Shown here piece by piece: positions 1 through 9,187 of a stretch of DNA of 64,000 nucleotides (within the stretch, counting starts at the first letter, position 1; every line of letters starts with the position of its first letter). A program made the translations under genes and the position numbers. Origin of the DNA: Tessaracoccus oleiagri (lineage in GTDB: Bacteria > Actinomycetota > Actinomycetes > Propionibacteriales > Propionibacteriaceae); the NCBI RefSeq assembly GCF_900103275.1, contig NZ_FNGP01000002.1:372001-436000 (forward strand), written 5' to 3'. The notes under the pieces are model-generated. The model searched no databases. It was not told the origin of the DNA and saw only the letters and a program-made list of their open reading frames with translations.

Positions 1-414
1 CGTCACGCCGTAGTCGAAGCCCGAGTACTGGCGGACGGCGCTCACGATGCCGAGGGTGATGCCGATGATGATGGCGGCCAGCGTCGCGACGATGACGAGT
101 CGCAGGGTGGCGGAGGCGGCCTGCGTGACGAGCGCCGTGACGGACTGGCCGTCGCGGCTGGTCCCAAGGTCGCACTGTCCGATGACGCAGCGGGCGGCGC
201 CGCCCAGCCACGTCAGGTAGCGCGTGTACCAGGGGAGGTCGAGGTTCATGTTGGCTATGCGCGCCTGGATGCGGTTCTCGCGGTTCGGGTCGTTGGACTC
301 GCGGAGGTCCTCGAGCGGGTCACCGGAATTGATGACCAGCACGTACAGCACCAACGAGCCCAACAGGAGGATCAGGACGGACTGTCCCAATCGCTTTGCG
401 ATGTATTTAAACAC
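1..414 (-). CDS. Peptide/oligopeptide ABC transporter permease, DppB type (N-terminal part; runs off the window)
   Basis: The first 138 codons of an inner-membrane permease of the DppB/OppB family are present; the rest lies before base 1. Visible parts are a short basic N-terminus (MFKYIAKRLGQS), a first membrane helix at about residues 10-28, an extracytoplasmic loop containing LDLPWYTRYLTWLGG, which is typical of this family, and a second helix at about residues 103-123. The GTG start is chosen because AAGGA lies about 6 bases upstream (421-425). It follows the binding-protein gene in the same direction, separated by a hairpin terminator, as expected for an importer operon in which the binding protein is made in excess over the permeases. 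Substrate specificity cannot be told from this fragment. Confidence 0.85.
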   Translation of the reverse strand, partial: MFKYIAKRLGQSVLILLLGSLVLYVLVINSGDPLEDLRESNDPNRENRIQARIANMNLDLPWYTRYLTWLGGAARCVIGQCDLGTSRDGQSVTALVTQAASATLRLVIVATLAAIIIGITLGIVSAVRQYSGFDYGVT

Positions 415-513
415 TACGGTCCTTCATGGCTGCTTGACAGCGCGTCGTCGCGGCAACGGCAAACGCACATGGTGGAAGATACTACGGCAATCGGCCCGAT
501 TTCAGCCAAAGTG

Positions 514-545
514 AAGGGGCAGGTGGCCTTGACCACCTGCCCCTT
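514..545 (-). terminator. Hairpin terminator or attenuator between binding protein and permease
   Basis: The inverted repeat has perfect 13-base arms (AAGGGGCAGGTGG and CCACCTGCCCCTT) around a 6-base loop. It lies just after the stop codon of the binding-protein gene and before the permease gene. On the transcribed strand the stem is followed by only a short mixed T tract, so partial read-through is plausible. This would give less permease than binding protein. Confidence 0.75.
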
Positions 546-566
546 TGCTGTGGCTACTTGATCAGA

Positions 567-2453
567 TCAGGAAGCCGCAACCCACTGGTATGCGTTCCAC
601 ACGACGCCGGACTGCGTCGCGGTCGGGCGGACGTTCTGCAGGTTGGAGTCGTACGCCGTCACACCGGGGTGAGCGTAGAGCGGAAGACCGAAGAGGTCGT
701 TCCACAGCTCGGTCTCGATGATCTTGGTCTGCTCCAGCTGCTCCGCCTCGTCGAGGGTCGAGGACAGTGCCTTCCAGGCAGCGTCGACCTTCTCGTTGGC
801 GTAGCCCTGGTTGTTCTGCTGACCGTTGGACGCGTAGATGTTCTGGCCGGAGGTGATCTGGCCGGAGCCGGCCCACGCGTACAGGGCGATGTCGAAGTCG
901 CCGTTCACCAGCGCGTTGGCGAAGAAGTCCTCGGCGTTGATGTCCTCGATCTGGAAGCCGACCTGGTCACAGGAGGCCTTGATCTGGGCGACGGTCTCCG
1001 TGCGGCGCTGGTTGCCCGAGCGGTATCCGATGCGGATGGTGACCGGGGTGGCGACGCCGGACTGCTCGACGAGCTCACGGGCCTTGTCCAGGTCCACCTC
1101 GTCGTAGCGGCCGTCGTAGGCAGCGCTGACGACTTCCTCGTAGTTGTCCTGGAAGGGGAAGACCTCGCGGGCGTTCATGACGACGGCCTCGGGGTCGATC
1201 GGCTTGATCAGGTTGTCAACGATCGTCTGGCGCGGCACGCAGTAGGCGAACGCCTCACGGAGCGCCTTGCCACCCTTTGCGTCGGAGAAGGGGCTGGACT
1301 CGAGGAAGTTGTAGTCCAGGTGCTCCCACGTGAGCTCCGAGCCCTGCTCGACCGTGATGGCCGGCGCGAGCGCCTGGAGCTGGGCGACGGTGTCGACCGT
1401 GGCCTGGGGCTCGATGACCTGGACGTCACCGTTCTGGAGTGCCTGGGCCTGACCGGCGTCCTCGAGGAATCGGAAGACGATCTCCTTCGTTGCCGGCGGC
1501 TCGCCCCAGTAGGACTCGTTCTGGGTCAGCGTGAGCGCGGTGCCGGCCTGCCAGCCGCCTTCCTTCAGGACGTACGGGCCCGAGGAGGGGACGGTGCCCA
1601 TGTCGGAGGGCAGTTCGCCCGGCTCGTAGATCCAGCCGGTGTTCCAGAATTCCGCGACCTGCTTGACGGTCTCGGCGTCCTTGTCGAGGATGGCCTGCGC
1701 CAGCTCCTCGGGGGTCAGGCCGGACTGCTCGGCGGCGACGTGGGCCGGGAGCGCGGTCGTGACGTTGATCTTGAAGTCGGGGTCCGGGTTCGCGTACTCG
1801 AGCGTGAACGTCTTGGAGCCGACCTCGCCCTGCGGGCCGTCCGGCACCTTCTCGGCGAGCGAGAGGGAGACGTGGTCGAAGACCGGGGTGGCCTCGGGGT
1901 TCTCGCCGCTGGCGAGGCCGGGGACCAGGAACTCGGGGTTCTGGGCGGCCCAGTCGAGCAGGTAGTCGTTGATGGTCACGGGGGTGCCATCGGACCAAAC
2001 GGCGTCGTCACTGATCGTGTACTCGACGACCATCGGGTCCTCCGAGGTGACCTCGTAGGTGCCGAAGGTGGTGTTGTCACAGATGGTGCCGTCGACGCCG
2101 AAGTACGTGAAGCCGGTGAACATCATGCCGGCGATCGCGTTGTTGTACGTCGAGTAGGTGGCGTTGGTGGTGGCGTTGTAGCCGTTCCAGTTGCCGGGGC
2201 CGGCCGTGTAGCGGACCTCGCCCTCCTGGGACTCGGTGATGCCGAGGGGCTGCTCACAGGGGTCGTCCGTGGCGCCTTCGCCACCGGTCTCGCCTTCGCT
2301 CGGGCTCTCGCTGCCACCGGCAGTCGGGGATGCAGTCGCGGTCTCGCTGGCCTGCGTCCCGTCGTCACCTGGATCAGTGTCCGAGGTGCACGCGCCGAGG
2401 AACAGCGCGCCGGTCAGCAGAAGCGCCAGGGATGCGGTTCCCTTCAACTTCAT
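567..2453 (-). CDS. ABC transporter substrate-binding lipoprotein, family 5 (peptide/oligopeptide type)
   Basis: This is a 628-residue extracytoplasmic solute-binding protein of the SBP_bac_5 (DppA/OppA) family. It has a lipoprotein signal peptide with lipobox LGAC at residues 19-22 (lipid-modified Cys22), then a low-complexity Ser/Thr/Gly/Glu linker to about residue 70 and a long two-lobe binding domain to the C-terminus. It captures peptides or a similar ligand at the cell surface and passes them to the permease encoded downstream at 1-414. The ATG start is supported by AAGGAG at 2459-2464, 5 bases upstream. Length is slightly above the usual 500-600 because of the linker. The exact ligand is not evident from sequence. 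Confidence 0.93.
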   Translation of the reverse strand: MKLKGTASLALLLTGALFLGACTSDTDPGDDGTQASETATASPTAGGSESPSEGETGGEGATDDPCEQPLGITESQEGEVRYTAGPGNWNGYNATTNATYSTYNNAIAGMMFTGFTYFGVDGTICDNTTFGTYEVTSEDPMVVEYTISDDAVWSDGTPVTINDYLLDWAAQNPEFLVPGLASGENPEATPVFDHVSLSLAEKVPDGPQGEVGSKTFTLEYANPDPDFKINVTTALPAHVAAEQSGLTPEELAQAILDKDAETVKQVAEFWNTGWIYEPGELPSDMGTVPSSGPYVLKEGGWQAGTALTLTQNESYWGEPPATKEIVFRFLEDAGQAQALQNGDVQVIEPQATVDTVAQLQALAPAITVEQGSELTWEHLDYNFLESSPFSDAKGGKALREAFAYCVPRQTIVDNLIKPIDPEAVVMNAREVFPFQDNYEEVVSAAYDGRYDEVDLDKARELVEQSGVATPVTIRIGYRSGNQRRTETVAQIKASCDQVGFQIEDINAEDFFANALVNGDFDIALYAWAGSGQITSGQNIYASNGQQNNQGYANEKVDAAWKALSSTLDEAEQLEQTKIIETELWNDLFGLPLYAHPGVTAYDSNLQNVRPTATQSGVVWNAYQWVAAS

Positions 2454-2657
2454 GGATTCTCCTTGTCGTCAACGACATACTTCGGGCGTTCGCCCAAGTT
2501 GCGGGAACAATATCGACATCGGGCTGCGTTGCGACAGGGTCAGCGCGGATTTGGACAGCAATTGTTACGGGAATGAGACCCGGTTCAGGTTCGACCAGAA
2601 TGCCGTTGCTGCCTGAAAGGAGAAACAGATTTAGTTTTCAAGGAATAGCGCTTGCAT
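2454..2657 (-). promoter_or_regulatory. Upstream region of the binding-protein gene
   Basis: This 204-base gap between the end of tsaD and the start of the binding-protein gene is AT-richer than its surroundings. On the minus strand it holds the ribosome-binding site AAGGAG (2459-2464) and a possible -10 element TATTGT (2507-2512); no convincing -35 is seen. I see no terminator hairpin for the tsaD transcript that enters from the right. Confidence 0.35.
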
Positions 2658-3701
2658 TCACACCACGATCGTGGAGACTGGCAGCCCCGAGTGCGCGGAG
2701 AACCCGAGCCCGCTGGGGGCGACCCCTGCGCGGACCACCTCGGCGCCCACGGCGGCGATCATGGCCCCGTTGTCCGTGCACAACGCGGGCCGCGGTCGGC
2801 GCACCTCGAAGCCCGCCGCGGCCGCCCGCTCCTCGAGCAGGGTGCGCAGCCGCGAGTTGGCCGCCACTCCTCCGCCGATCAGGATGGAGTCCACCCCATG
2901 GTGCTGGGCCGCGTCGATCGTCTTCGCGGTGAGGACGTCCGCAACGGCCTCCTGGAAGCTCGCGGCGACGTCGGCGACGGGGACGTCCCTGCCGTCGAGC
3001 CTGCGCTGCTCCACCCATCGCGCCACCGCGGTCTTGAGGCCGGAGAAGGAGAAGTCGAAGCGATGCTTCTCCAGGTCGTGCCGCGCCGTGAGCCCGCGGG
3101 GGAAGCGGATGGCGCTGGGGTCACCCTCGGCGGCGGCCCGGTCGATCACGGGTCCGCCCGGATAGGCGAGGCCGAGCAGGCGGGCGACCTTGTCGTAGGC
3201 CTCACCCGCCGCATCGTCGATGGTGGAGCCGATCTCGGTGATCTTCGTGGCGACGTCCTCGACGTGCAGCAGCGACGTGTGGCCGCCGGAGACGAGGAGG
3301 GCGAGCGCGGGCTGCGGCAGGGGGCCGTGGTCCAGCAGGTCCACCGCCACGTGTCCGACGAGGTGGTTCACCCCGTACAGGGGCTTGCCGAGGTAGGCCG
3401 ACATCGCCTTGGCCGCGGCGATCCCGACGACCAGCGCCCCCATCAGGCCGGGGCCGGCCGTCACTGCGATCGCGTCGACGTCGGCGAGGTCCACGTCGGC
3501 CTTGGCAGCGGCCCGCTCGAACGTCGGGATGAGCGCCGACAGGTGCGCGCGGCTGGCGACCTCCGGGACGACGCCGCCGAAGCGCACGTGCAGGTCCACC
3601 GAGCTCGCCACCTCGTTGGCGAGCAGCGTGTGGCCACGGACGAGGCCGACGCCGGTCTCGTCGCAGGACGATTCGATGCCCAGCACCAGGGGCTCGCTCA
3701 T
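2658..3701 (-). CDS. tsaD: tRNA N6-adenosine threonylcarbamoyltransferase TsaD
   Basis: TsaD (347 residues, family length about 340) transfers threonylcarbamoyl from TC-AMP to A37 of tRNAs reading ANN codons. It has the family start [13 protein letters not shown], the metal-binding histidine motif HLVGHV, a glycine-rich nucleotide loop (SGGHTSLL) and the C-terminal [12 protein letters not shown] motif. The open frame extends far upstream, but the start used here matches the family, has AAGGAGGA about 8 bases upstream and overlaps the rimI stop by 4 bases (ATGA). It is the last gene of the tsaE-tsaB-rimI-tsaD run, so the partners of the t6A complex are co-expressed. Confidence 0.97.
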   Translation of the reverse strand: MSEPLVLGIESSCDETGVGLVRGHTLLANEVASSVDLHVRFGGVVPEVASRAHLSALIPTFERAAAKADVDLADVDAIAVTAGPGLMGALVVGIAAAKAMSAYLGKPLYGVNHLVGHVAVDLLDHGPLPQPALALLVSGGHTSLLHVEDVATKITEIGSTIDDAAGEAYDKVARLLGLAYPGGPVIDRAAAEGDPSAIRFPRGLTARHDLEKHRFDFSFSGLKTAVARWVEQRRLDGRDVPVADVAASFQEAVADVLTAKTIDAAQHHGVDSILIGGGVAANSRLRTLLEERAAAAGFEVRRPRPALCTDNGAMIAAVGAEVVRAGVAPSGLGFSAHSGLPVSTIVV

Positions 3702-4138
3702 GCGGTCTCCTCCTTCGGGTACGGCCGTTCCAGGACGAGCGCGTCGATCCCGGATCCGTAGTAGTCGCGGCGGCGGTCGATGACGTGGAAGCCGTGCTTC
3801 CGGTAGAGGGCGAGCGCCGGTTCGTTGTCGTCCCGCACCTCGAGCAGCACGCGTCGCTGGGCGAGCGCGAGCGCCTCCCGCAGCAGCGCGTCGGCGATGC
3901 CGCGACGCTGTGCGCCGACGGCCACCTGGATGCGCAGCAGGTCCGCGAAGTCGTGGAGGACCGCCAGCAGGACCACGCCCAGCAGCGACGAGCCCTCCCG
4001 CGCAGCGAGCACGATGCGCGAGTGCGCCGCCAGCTCGTCCGCCCAGGACGCCTCCTTCCACCGCTGCCCGGCCGGGAAGACCTCCTCAAGGGCGAGGATG
4101 GCCGCCAGGTCGTCGGGCCCGGCCGGCGTGATCCTCAT
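3698..4138 (-). CDS. rimI: Ribosomal protein S18-alanine N-acetyltransferase RimI
   Basis: This 146-residue single-domain GNAT acetyltransferase has the acetyl-CoA loop [12 protein letters not shown] (Q/RxxGxG/A type) and the C-terminal motif [20 protein letters not shown], which is diagnostic of RimI. The family acetylates the N-terminus of ribosomal protein S18 and is commonly encoded between tsaB and tsaD, as here. Start and stop overlap both neighbours by 4 bases (ATGA), indicating translational coupling. The ATG chosen gives the family length; longer readings of the frame are not supported. Confidence 0.92.
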   Translation of the reverse strand: MRITPAGPDDLAAILALEEVFPAGQRWKEASWADELAAHSRIVLAAREGSSLLGVVLLAVLHDFADLLRIQVAVGAQRRGIADALLREALALAQRRVLLEVRDDNEPALALYRKHGFHVIDRRRDYYGSGIDALVLERPYPKEETA

Positions 4139-4779
4139 CGCCGCACCTTGAGTCGCGGCAGCGCGGACTTGGGGGCCCCGGGGACCGTGGCGTCGGCCGC
4201 GCGCAGGTAGTACGGCTCCGCGGGCGCGTCGGCGAGGCGCGCGTGGTGCACGGCCATGAACTCGGGGTCGAGGCGCCGCTCCCCCGCGAACCGCAGCACC
4301 GGGCGGTAATCGTCGGGGAAGGCGCCGTAGACCGGCCCATCCGGCAGCTTGGCCGGGTCGGAGACCTGCGGCTCGCCCAGGCGCGTCCCGTCGGCGGCGT
4401 AGCGGGCCCAGTAGAGCTCCTTGCGGCGGGCGTCGGAGGCGACGACGAACTCCTCCCCCATGCCGTCGTCGGCCAGCGCCAGCGCCACGACATCGAGCGA
4501 GCACACACGACGCAGTGGTTTGCCACCGACGTACGCCAGCGTGGCGGCCGTGGCGACGCCCACCCTCAAACCGGTGAACGGCCCGGGCCCCATGCCCACG
4601 ACGAACTCGTCCACGTCGGCGACGGTGAGCCCGAGGTCGCCGCACACCGACTGCACGCCGGGCATCAGCTGCTCGACGTGGGCGCGCTGGTCCTCGACGA
4701 CGAACGCCCCCGCCGGCACACCGTCGCGGGCGATTCCCACGGCGACGTGGTGCGAGGTGTCGATGGCAAGGGTGATCAT
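4135..4779 (-). CDS. tsaB: tRNA threonylcarbamoyladenosine biosynthesis protein TsaB
   Basis: TsaB (214 residues) is the inactive ASKHA-fold paralogue that scaffolds TsaD and TsaE in the bacterial t6A complex. It opens with ITLAIDTSHHVAVGIA and carries the TsaB motif VVGMGPGPFTGLRVGVATA near residues 60-80. The C-terminal part contains PYYLRAADA, resembling the tail region of TsaB/YeaZ proteins. It overlaps tsaE and rimI by 4 bases each (ATGA), so all four genes are translated as a coupled series. Confidence 0.95.
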   Translation of the reverse strand: MITLAIDTSHHVAVGIARDGVPAGAFVVEDQRAHVEQLMPGVQSVCGDLGLTVADVDEFVVGMGPGPFTGLRVGVATAATLAYVGGKPLRRVCSLDVVALALADDGMGEEFVVASDARRKELYWARYAADGTRLGEPQVSDPAKLPDGPVYGAFPDDYRPVLRFAGERRLDPEFMAVHHARLADAPAEPYYLRAADATVPGAPKSALPRLKVRR

Positions 4780-5693
4780 GCGTCCTCCCGGAACTGCTCG
4801 AGGGTGTCCCGCCAACGCTCGCCCACCCCGAAGAGGTACACGGTGCGCTCCTCGTCGGCCGGGTCGTCGCTGCGCTGGATGTCGATGTCGAGCCGGTCCG
4901 GGGACAGCCACTCGGCCAGGCCCCGGCCCCATTCGATGAGGGTCACGGCTCGCGGCTGGGTCTCCTGGAGATCGATGTCGCCGAGCTCGCCGGCGGAGCC
5001 GAGCCGGTAGGCGTCGACGTGGACCAGGTCCGGCCCGTCACCGGCGTTGCGGTGGATGCGCGCGAGGACGAAGGTGGGCGAGATGATCGGGCCCTGCACG
5101 CCGAGGCCCTCGCCGATGCCCTGCGTGAGGGTGGTCTTGCCGGCGCCGAGCTCCCCGGTGGCGACGATGACGTCGCCCGCCCGCAGGATTCCGGCGAGGC
5201 GGCGCCCGAGTGCGCGCATGCTCGCCGCGTCGGGCACGCGGACGGGGACGGGGAGCGAACGGCCCATCACCCAGCCGGTGGGCAGCGGACGGAGCTTGAC
5301 GAAGCCGGCGCGCTCCCACCAGGCGATGGTCTGCGGGAACTCGCTGCGAGCGACGATCTCTACGCGGCGCGCGCCGAGGTCGGCGGCGGCGATGAGGGTG
5401 GTGGCGATCATGTCGAAGCCGACCCCCGCCCCTCCCGCCTCGGGCAGCACGCTCACGCGGCGGAGGGTGGCCGTGCCGTCCTCGACCTCCATGAGCAGCC
5501 CGGCGATGGCTCGGCCGTCGCGTTCGACGATGACGCCGTAGCCGCGCTCGATGGCGGCCTCCACGTCGTGGACCTGGTCCGCCAGCGCCTCGGCGGGCGG
5601 ATCGACGGGTGGGCGCGCGGAGAAGGCCGCGCGGATGACGCGGAGGAGCTCCGGGGCGTCGGCGGGCTCGGCGAGGCGGACTGCATTGCTCAT
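4776..5693 (-). CDS. tsaE: Fused GNAT acetyltransferase - TsaE (t6A complex ATPase subunit)
   Basis: This 305-residue two-domain protein carries a GNAT-fold domain at residues 1 to about 145 (LRRVSVLPEAGGAGVGFDM with a degraded acetyl-CoA loop, then WWERAGFVKL). Residues about 150-305 form TsaE, with Walker A GELGAGKTT at about 178-186, SPTFVLARIH and the DAYRL and LIEWG motifs. TsaE hydrolyses ATP to reset the TsaB-TsaD complex. The reading frame is continuous through the junction, so this is a true fusion and not a frameshift. No clear Shine-Dalgarno is seen; the gene starts 15 bases after the helicase stop. The GNAT half is distinct from RimI two genes downstream and its substrate is unknown. 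Confidence 0.92.
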   Translation of the reverse strand: MSNAVRLAEPADAPELLRVIRAAFSARPPVDPPAEALADQVHDVEAAIERGYGVIVERDGRAIAGLLMEVEDGTATLRRVSVLPEAGGAGVGFDMIATTLIAAADLGARRVEIVARSEFPQTIAWWERAGFVKLRPLPTGWVMGRSLPVPVRVPDAASMRALGRRLAGILRAGDVIVATGELGAGKTTLTQGIGEGLGVQGPIISPTFVLARIHRNAGDGPDLVHVDAYRLGSAGELGDIDLQETQPRAVTLIEWGRGLAEWLSPDRLDIDIQRSDDPADEERTVYLFGVGERWRDTLEQFREDA

Positions 5694-5707
5694 GGCAAGC
5701 GTGGATT

Positions 5708-7879
5708 CTACCTACGGCGGACGAACTTGCGCTGCGGGCGCTTGCGGGCCTGCTGCTTCGGCGCGATGAGCGCCTGGTAGTCGCGCTCGTCCACGGGCTC
5801 GTTGCTGGCCTCGCGGGCGCCGGTGAGCTCGGTGAGCTCGTCGGAGCCGGGCTCGGTGTCGACGGTGCTGGCCTTGACGCCGGCCTGGTCGAGGATGCGT
5901 CGCATCAGCTTGCGCTGGTGCGGCAGCACGATGGTGGCGACGGTCCCGTCGGTGCCGGCTCGCGCGGTGCGGCCCGCGCGGTGCAGGTAGTCCTTCGAGT
6001 CGCGGGGCGGGTCCACCTGCAGCACCAGGCTCACGTCGTCGACGTGGATGCCGCGGGCGGCCACGTCGGTGGCGACGAGCACCGGCACGTCACCGGACTT
6101 GAACGCGGCGAGGATCCGGGCACGCGCCCCTTGGGTCAGGCCGCCGTGCAGGGCGCCGGCCATCACGCCCGCGTCGCGGAGCTGCTCGGCGATCCGGTCG
6201 GTGCCGCGCTGGGTGCGGGCGAAGATGACGGTCTTGCCCTCGCGCGACGCGATCTCGGCCGTGACGTCGATCTTGTGGTGCGGCTTGGTGATCAGGGCCG
6301 CGTGGGTCATCGTCGTGACGGAGGCCTTGTCGGAGTCCACCTCGTGCGTGACGGCGTCGTGCATGTACTTGCGCACGATGCGGTCCACCGCGCCGTCGAG
6401 GGTGGCGGAGAAGAGGAGGCGCTGGCCCTCGGCCGGGGTGGCGTCGAGGATGGCGGTCACCTCCTCCGTGAAGCCCATCTCGGCCATGTGGTCGGCCTCG
6501 TCGAGGACGACGACCTCCACGTTGCTCAGGTCCGCAGCGCCCTGCTCCATGAGGTCGATCAGGCGGCCGGGAGTGGCGATGACGACGTCGACGCCGCGCT
6601 CGAACGCGCGGATCTGGGGACCGTAGCCCATGCCGCCGGCAATCAGGGTGAGGTCGAGCTTCACCGCGGCGGCGAGCGGCGCGAGGTTGTCCGCGATCTG
6701 GAGCGCGAGCTCGCGGGTGGGGCTCAGGACGACGGCGCGCGGGCCGGGGCCCGAGCCCTCGGAGAGCCGCGTCAACAACGACAGCCCGAAGGCGAGCGTC
6801 TTGCCCGACCCAGTGCGGGCGCGGCCGAGGACGTCGCGTCCGGCGATCGCGTCGCGGATGGTGGCCTCCTGGATGGCGAACGGGGCGGTGATGCCCTGCG
6901 CGGCGAGGACGCCGACCATCGCCTCGGCGACGCCGAGCTCGGTGAAGCCGTTGGTCACGCCCTCGACACCCTCCACGGAGGTGGCCTCCCAGGCCATCTG
7001 GTCGGCCTCGGGGGCGTCCGACGCGCCGCGGTCGCGACGGTCGAAGCCGCGATCCTCGCGCGGCCCGCGGGACGGGCGGCGGTCGTCGCGGTCGAACCGG
7101 CGCTGCCCACCCCGGTCGTCACGGTCGAAGCGCGGGCGGTCGTCACGGTTGGAGCGGGGGCGGTCGTCGCGGTCGAACCGGGGACGGTCGTCGCGGTCGA
7201 AGCGTCGACGGTCACCGCGGTCGTCACGGTCGAAACGGGGGCGGTCGTCGGAGCGGCGGTCGAACCGGTCGCCACGGCGGTCGTCGGAGCGGTCACCGCG
7301 GAACCCGCGGTCATCACGGTCGAAGCGGGGCCGGTCGTCGAAGCTACGGCGGTCGTCGCGGCGCTCGAACCGGTCACCACGACGATTATCGGAACGGTCA
7401 TCGCGACGGAAACCGCGGTCGTCGCGGCGGTCGTCACGGTAACCGCGGTCGTCGCGGAACCCGCGGTCGTCGCGGTTGTAGGGACGGCGGTCCTCGCGGC
7501 GGTCCCCGGCGTCGCTGCCGTAGCGCCTGGGCCGCTCGTCGTTGATCCTGACCTCCGCGCCCGGCGCGTCACCGGTGTAGCGACGCTTGCCGTACGGCTT
7601 CGCGCTCTTGCGGCGGTCGCCGCGGTCGTCCCAGCGGGGGTTGAACGAGGGCTTCTCGCGACGGTCGGCACCGCGGTCGCCGGCGGACCGGTCGTCGCCG
7701 CGATCGACGAACTGCTGGGCGCGCCGCTCGGCGCGGTTGCGGGGCTGCTCGTCGCCACGGCCGAACTCGGGCCGGCCCCCGCGTCGGCGAGGGCCCTTCC
7801 CCTTGGCAGCACGCTGCTCCGGACTCCACCGTTTCTTCGGTGTGCCGTCAGCTTTGTGGGATTTGGGAGCGCGAGCCAT
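5708..7879 (-). CDS. DEAD-box ATP-dependent RNA helicase with long Arg/Asp-rich N-terminal repeat region
   Basis: This 723-residue cytoplasmic RNA helicase has a core of about residues 315-680. It shows the Q motif (FTELGV...PFAIQ), Walker A ARTGSGKT, PTRELALQ, the DEAD box VVLDEADHM, SAT (LLFSATLDG), VIFARTQRG, ATDVAARGIHV and HRAGRTARAG, so all catalytic motifs are intact. The first 310 residues are disordered and highly charged, built of degenerate RFDRDDR and RRDDRG units; such tails bind RNA and can promote condensate formation in other helicases. The family unwinds structured RNA in ribosome assembly and mRNA decay. It heads the t6A gene run. GAAGG lies 6 bases before the ATG. Confidence 0.95.
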   Translation of the reverse strand: MARAPKSHKADGTPKKRWSPEQRAAKGKGPRRRGGRPEFGRGDEQPRNRAERRAQQFVDRGDDRSAGDRGADRREKPSFNPRWDDRGDRRKSAKPYGKRRYTGDAPGAEVRINDERPRRYGSDAGDRREDRRPYNRDDRGFRDDRGYRDDRRDDRGFRRDDRSDNRRGDRFERRDDRRSFDDRPRFDRDDRGFRGDRSDDRRGDRFDRRSDDRPRFDRDDRGDRRRFDRDDRPRFDRDDRPRSNRDDRPRFDRDDRGGQRRFDRDDRRPSRGPREDRGFDRRDRGASDAPEADQMAWEATSVEGVEGVTNGFTELGVAEAMVGVLAAQGITAPFAIQEATIRDAIAGRDVLGRARTGSGKTLAFGLSLLTRLSEGSGPGPRAVVLSPTRELALQIADNLAPLAAAVKLDLTLIAGGMGYGPQIRAFERGVDVVIATPGRLIDLMEQGAADLSNVEVVVLDEADHMAEMGFTEEVTAILDATPAEGQRLLFSATLDGAVDRIVRKYMHDAVTHEVDSDKASVTTMTHAALITKPHHKIDVTAEIASREGKTVIFARTQRGTDRIAEQLRDAGVMAGALHGGLTQGARARILAAFKSGDVPVLVATDVAARGIHVDDVSLVLQVDPPRDSKDYLHRAGRTARAGTDGTVATIVLPHQRKLMRRILDQAGVKASTVDTEPGSDELTELTGAREASNEPVDERDYQALIAPKQQARKRPQRKFVRRR
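7030..7510 (-). repeat. Tandem degenerate repeats coding for RFDRDDR-type units
   Basis: Within the helicase gene the DNA contains many near-copies of a 21-24 base unit (for example CGGTCGTCGCGGTCGAA on the plus strand) that encode RFDRDDR/RPRFDRDDR units. The period is a multiple of three, so changes in copy number would lengthen or shorten the protein without breaking the frame. Confidence 0.8.
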
Positions 7880-7972
7880 GGAGACCTTCAGGTTTGGGGG
7901 TTTGGAAAGATGGTGGCCGCGATGCGCAGCCTTCTTAGCTTACGCGAAGTCATCGCTCCCCCCAAATGCGCC

Positions 7973-9112
7973 TCAACTGGCGAGGAGCCGCCCCCCGCGC
8001 ACGGACATCGCCATCGCGTGCCGGTAGTGGTCCACGAGTTCCCCGCAGACGTTGTGCCAGCTGCGGTCCAGCGTCGACTCGCGCGCCGCCTGCGAGAACG
8101 CGGCCCGCTTGGCGTCGTCACCGATGAGGTCGACGACGTGGCCGCGCATCTCGTCGAGCCGGCCCGGGGTGTACAACCAGCCGGTGCGGGACTGGTCGAC
8201 GAGGTCGATGGGGCCGCCGCGGCGGGGCGCCACCACCGGCAGGCCGGAGGCCTTGGCCTCCTGGATCGACTGGCAGAACGTCTCGAGCTCACCGGTGTGG
8301 ACGAAGAGGTCGAGGGACGCCATCGCCACCGGCAGGTCGTCGCCGGTGAGCTGGCCGAGGAACGCGGCGCCCGGCAGCAGTTCCTCCAGCTGGGCGCGGC
8401 TCGGGCCGTCGCCGATCACCACGAGGCGGGTGCCGGGGATGTCGCGCAGGTGGGCGAGGTCCTCGACGCGCTTCTCGGAGGCCAGCCGGCCCATGTACCC
8501 GACCAGGCGTTCGCCGTTCGGGGCGAGCGCCTTTCGCAGCCGCTCGCTGCGCTTGGCCGGGTCGAAGCGGACCGAGTCGACGCCGCGGCCCCACACCCCG
8601 ACGCGCGGGACGCCCTGCTCGACCAGCTGGTCGCGGGCGAAGGTGGACGGCGCGAAGTTGAGCGTGGCCAGCGAGTGCGTCTGCCGGACGTGGTACCAGA
8701 GCAGCGGCTCGAACGCCGCGAAACCGTACCGGGCGGCGTAGCTCGGGACCTCGGTCTGGTAGATGCCGACCATGGGGATGCCCAGTTCCGCGGCCACCGT
8801 GGCGGCCTTGTAGCCGACGACGAACGGTGCCGCCAGGTGGATGACGTCGGGCGCGAAACCGACGAGCACCTTGCGCAGGTGCATGTTCGTGGTGGTGACC
8901 ACGCGGACCGTCTCGTAGCCGGGGAGCCCGATGCTCGTCACAGGCACGACGGGAAAGCCGACGGCCTCCTTGGGCGTCTTGTCCGCGTCGGCCGGAGCGA
9001 TCACCATCGCCTCGTGGCCCTCGGCCCGGAGGTGTTCGAGAACCCTCAGGATGGAGTTCGTGACTCCGTTCACCTGAGGCAGGAACGATTCCGCAACGAT
9101 CGCTACGCGCAC
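7973..9112 (-). CDS. GT4 glycosyltransferase, MgtA-like (GDP-mannose-dependent alpha-mannosyltransferase)
   Basis: This 379-residue glycosyltransferase of family GT4 has the GT-B fold. The N-terminal acceptor half starts [19 protein letters not shown]. The donor half contains [24 protein letters not shown] and the EX7E-like stretch [12 protein letters not shown] followed by [11 protein letters not shown]. These features match the actinobacterial MgtA/PimB-like enzymes that add mannose to membrane lipids at the cytoplasmic face; mannose specificity is inferred from family resemblance. The GTG start is chosen because it gives the family N-terminus and a TAGACT -10 hexamer lies 6 bases upstream, consistent with a leaderless mRNA. 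It is transcribed separately from the helicase. Confidence 0.85.
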   Translation of the reverse strand: MRVAIVAESFLPQVNGVTNSILRVLEHLRAEGHEAMVIAPADADKTPKEAVGFPVVPVTSIGLPGYETVRVVTTTNMHLRKVLVGFAPDVIHLAAPFVVGYKAATVAAELGIPMVGIYQTEVPSYAARYGFAAFEPLLWYHVRQTHSLATLNFAPSTFARDQLVEQGVPRVGVWGRGVDSVRFDPAKRSERLRKALAPNGERLVGYMGRLASEKRVEDLAHLRDIPGTRLVVIGDGPSRAQLEELLPGAAFLGQLTGDDLPVAMASLDLFVHTGELETFCQSIQEAKASGLPVVAPRRGGPIDLVDQSRTGWLYTPGRLDEMRGHVVDLIGDDAKRAAFSQAARESTLDRSWHNVCGELVDHYRHAMAMSVRGGRLLAS

Positions 9113-9118
9113 ACCGCG

Positions 9119-9124
9119 AGTCTA
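9119..9124 (-). promoter_or_regulatory. -10 element (TAGACT) of the MgtA-like gene, leaderless type
   Basis: The hexamer TAGACT ends 6 bases before the GTG start, with no Shine-Dalgarno in between. The start codon would be at or next to the transcript 5' end. Confidence 0.6.
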
Positions 9125-9187
9125 CTCCGCCGCCGAGCCAAGTCCTCTTCGCCGGGCGAACGGCAGGTGAACAACCGGCGAACTCTG

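Noticed and set aside
558-2576. A 672-codon plus-strand frame opposite the binding-protein gene
   Set aside because: The minus-strand gene has a lipoprotein signal, ribosome-binding site and family match. The opposite frame has none and reads as repetitive Val/Gly/Leu.
7030-7510. CRISPR-like or transposon repeats
   Set aside because: The short repeats keep the codon period and encode the Arg/Asp-rich tail of the helicase.
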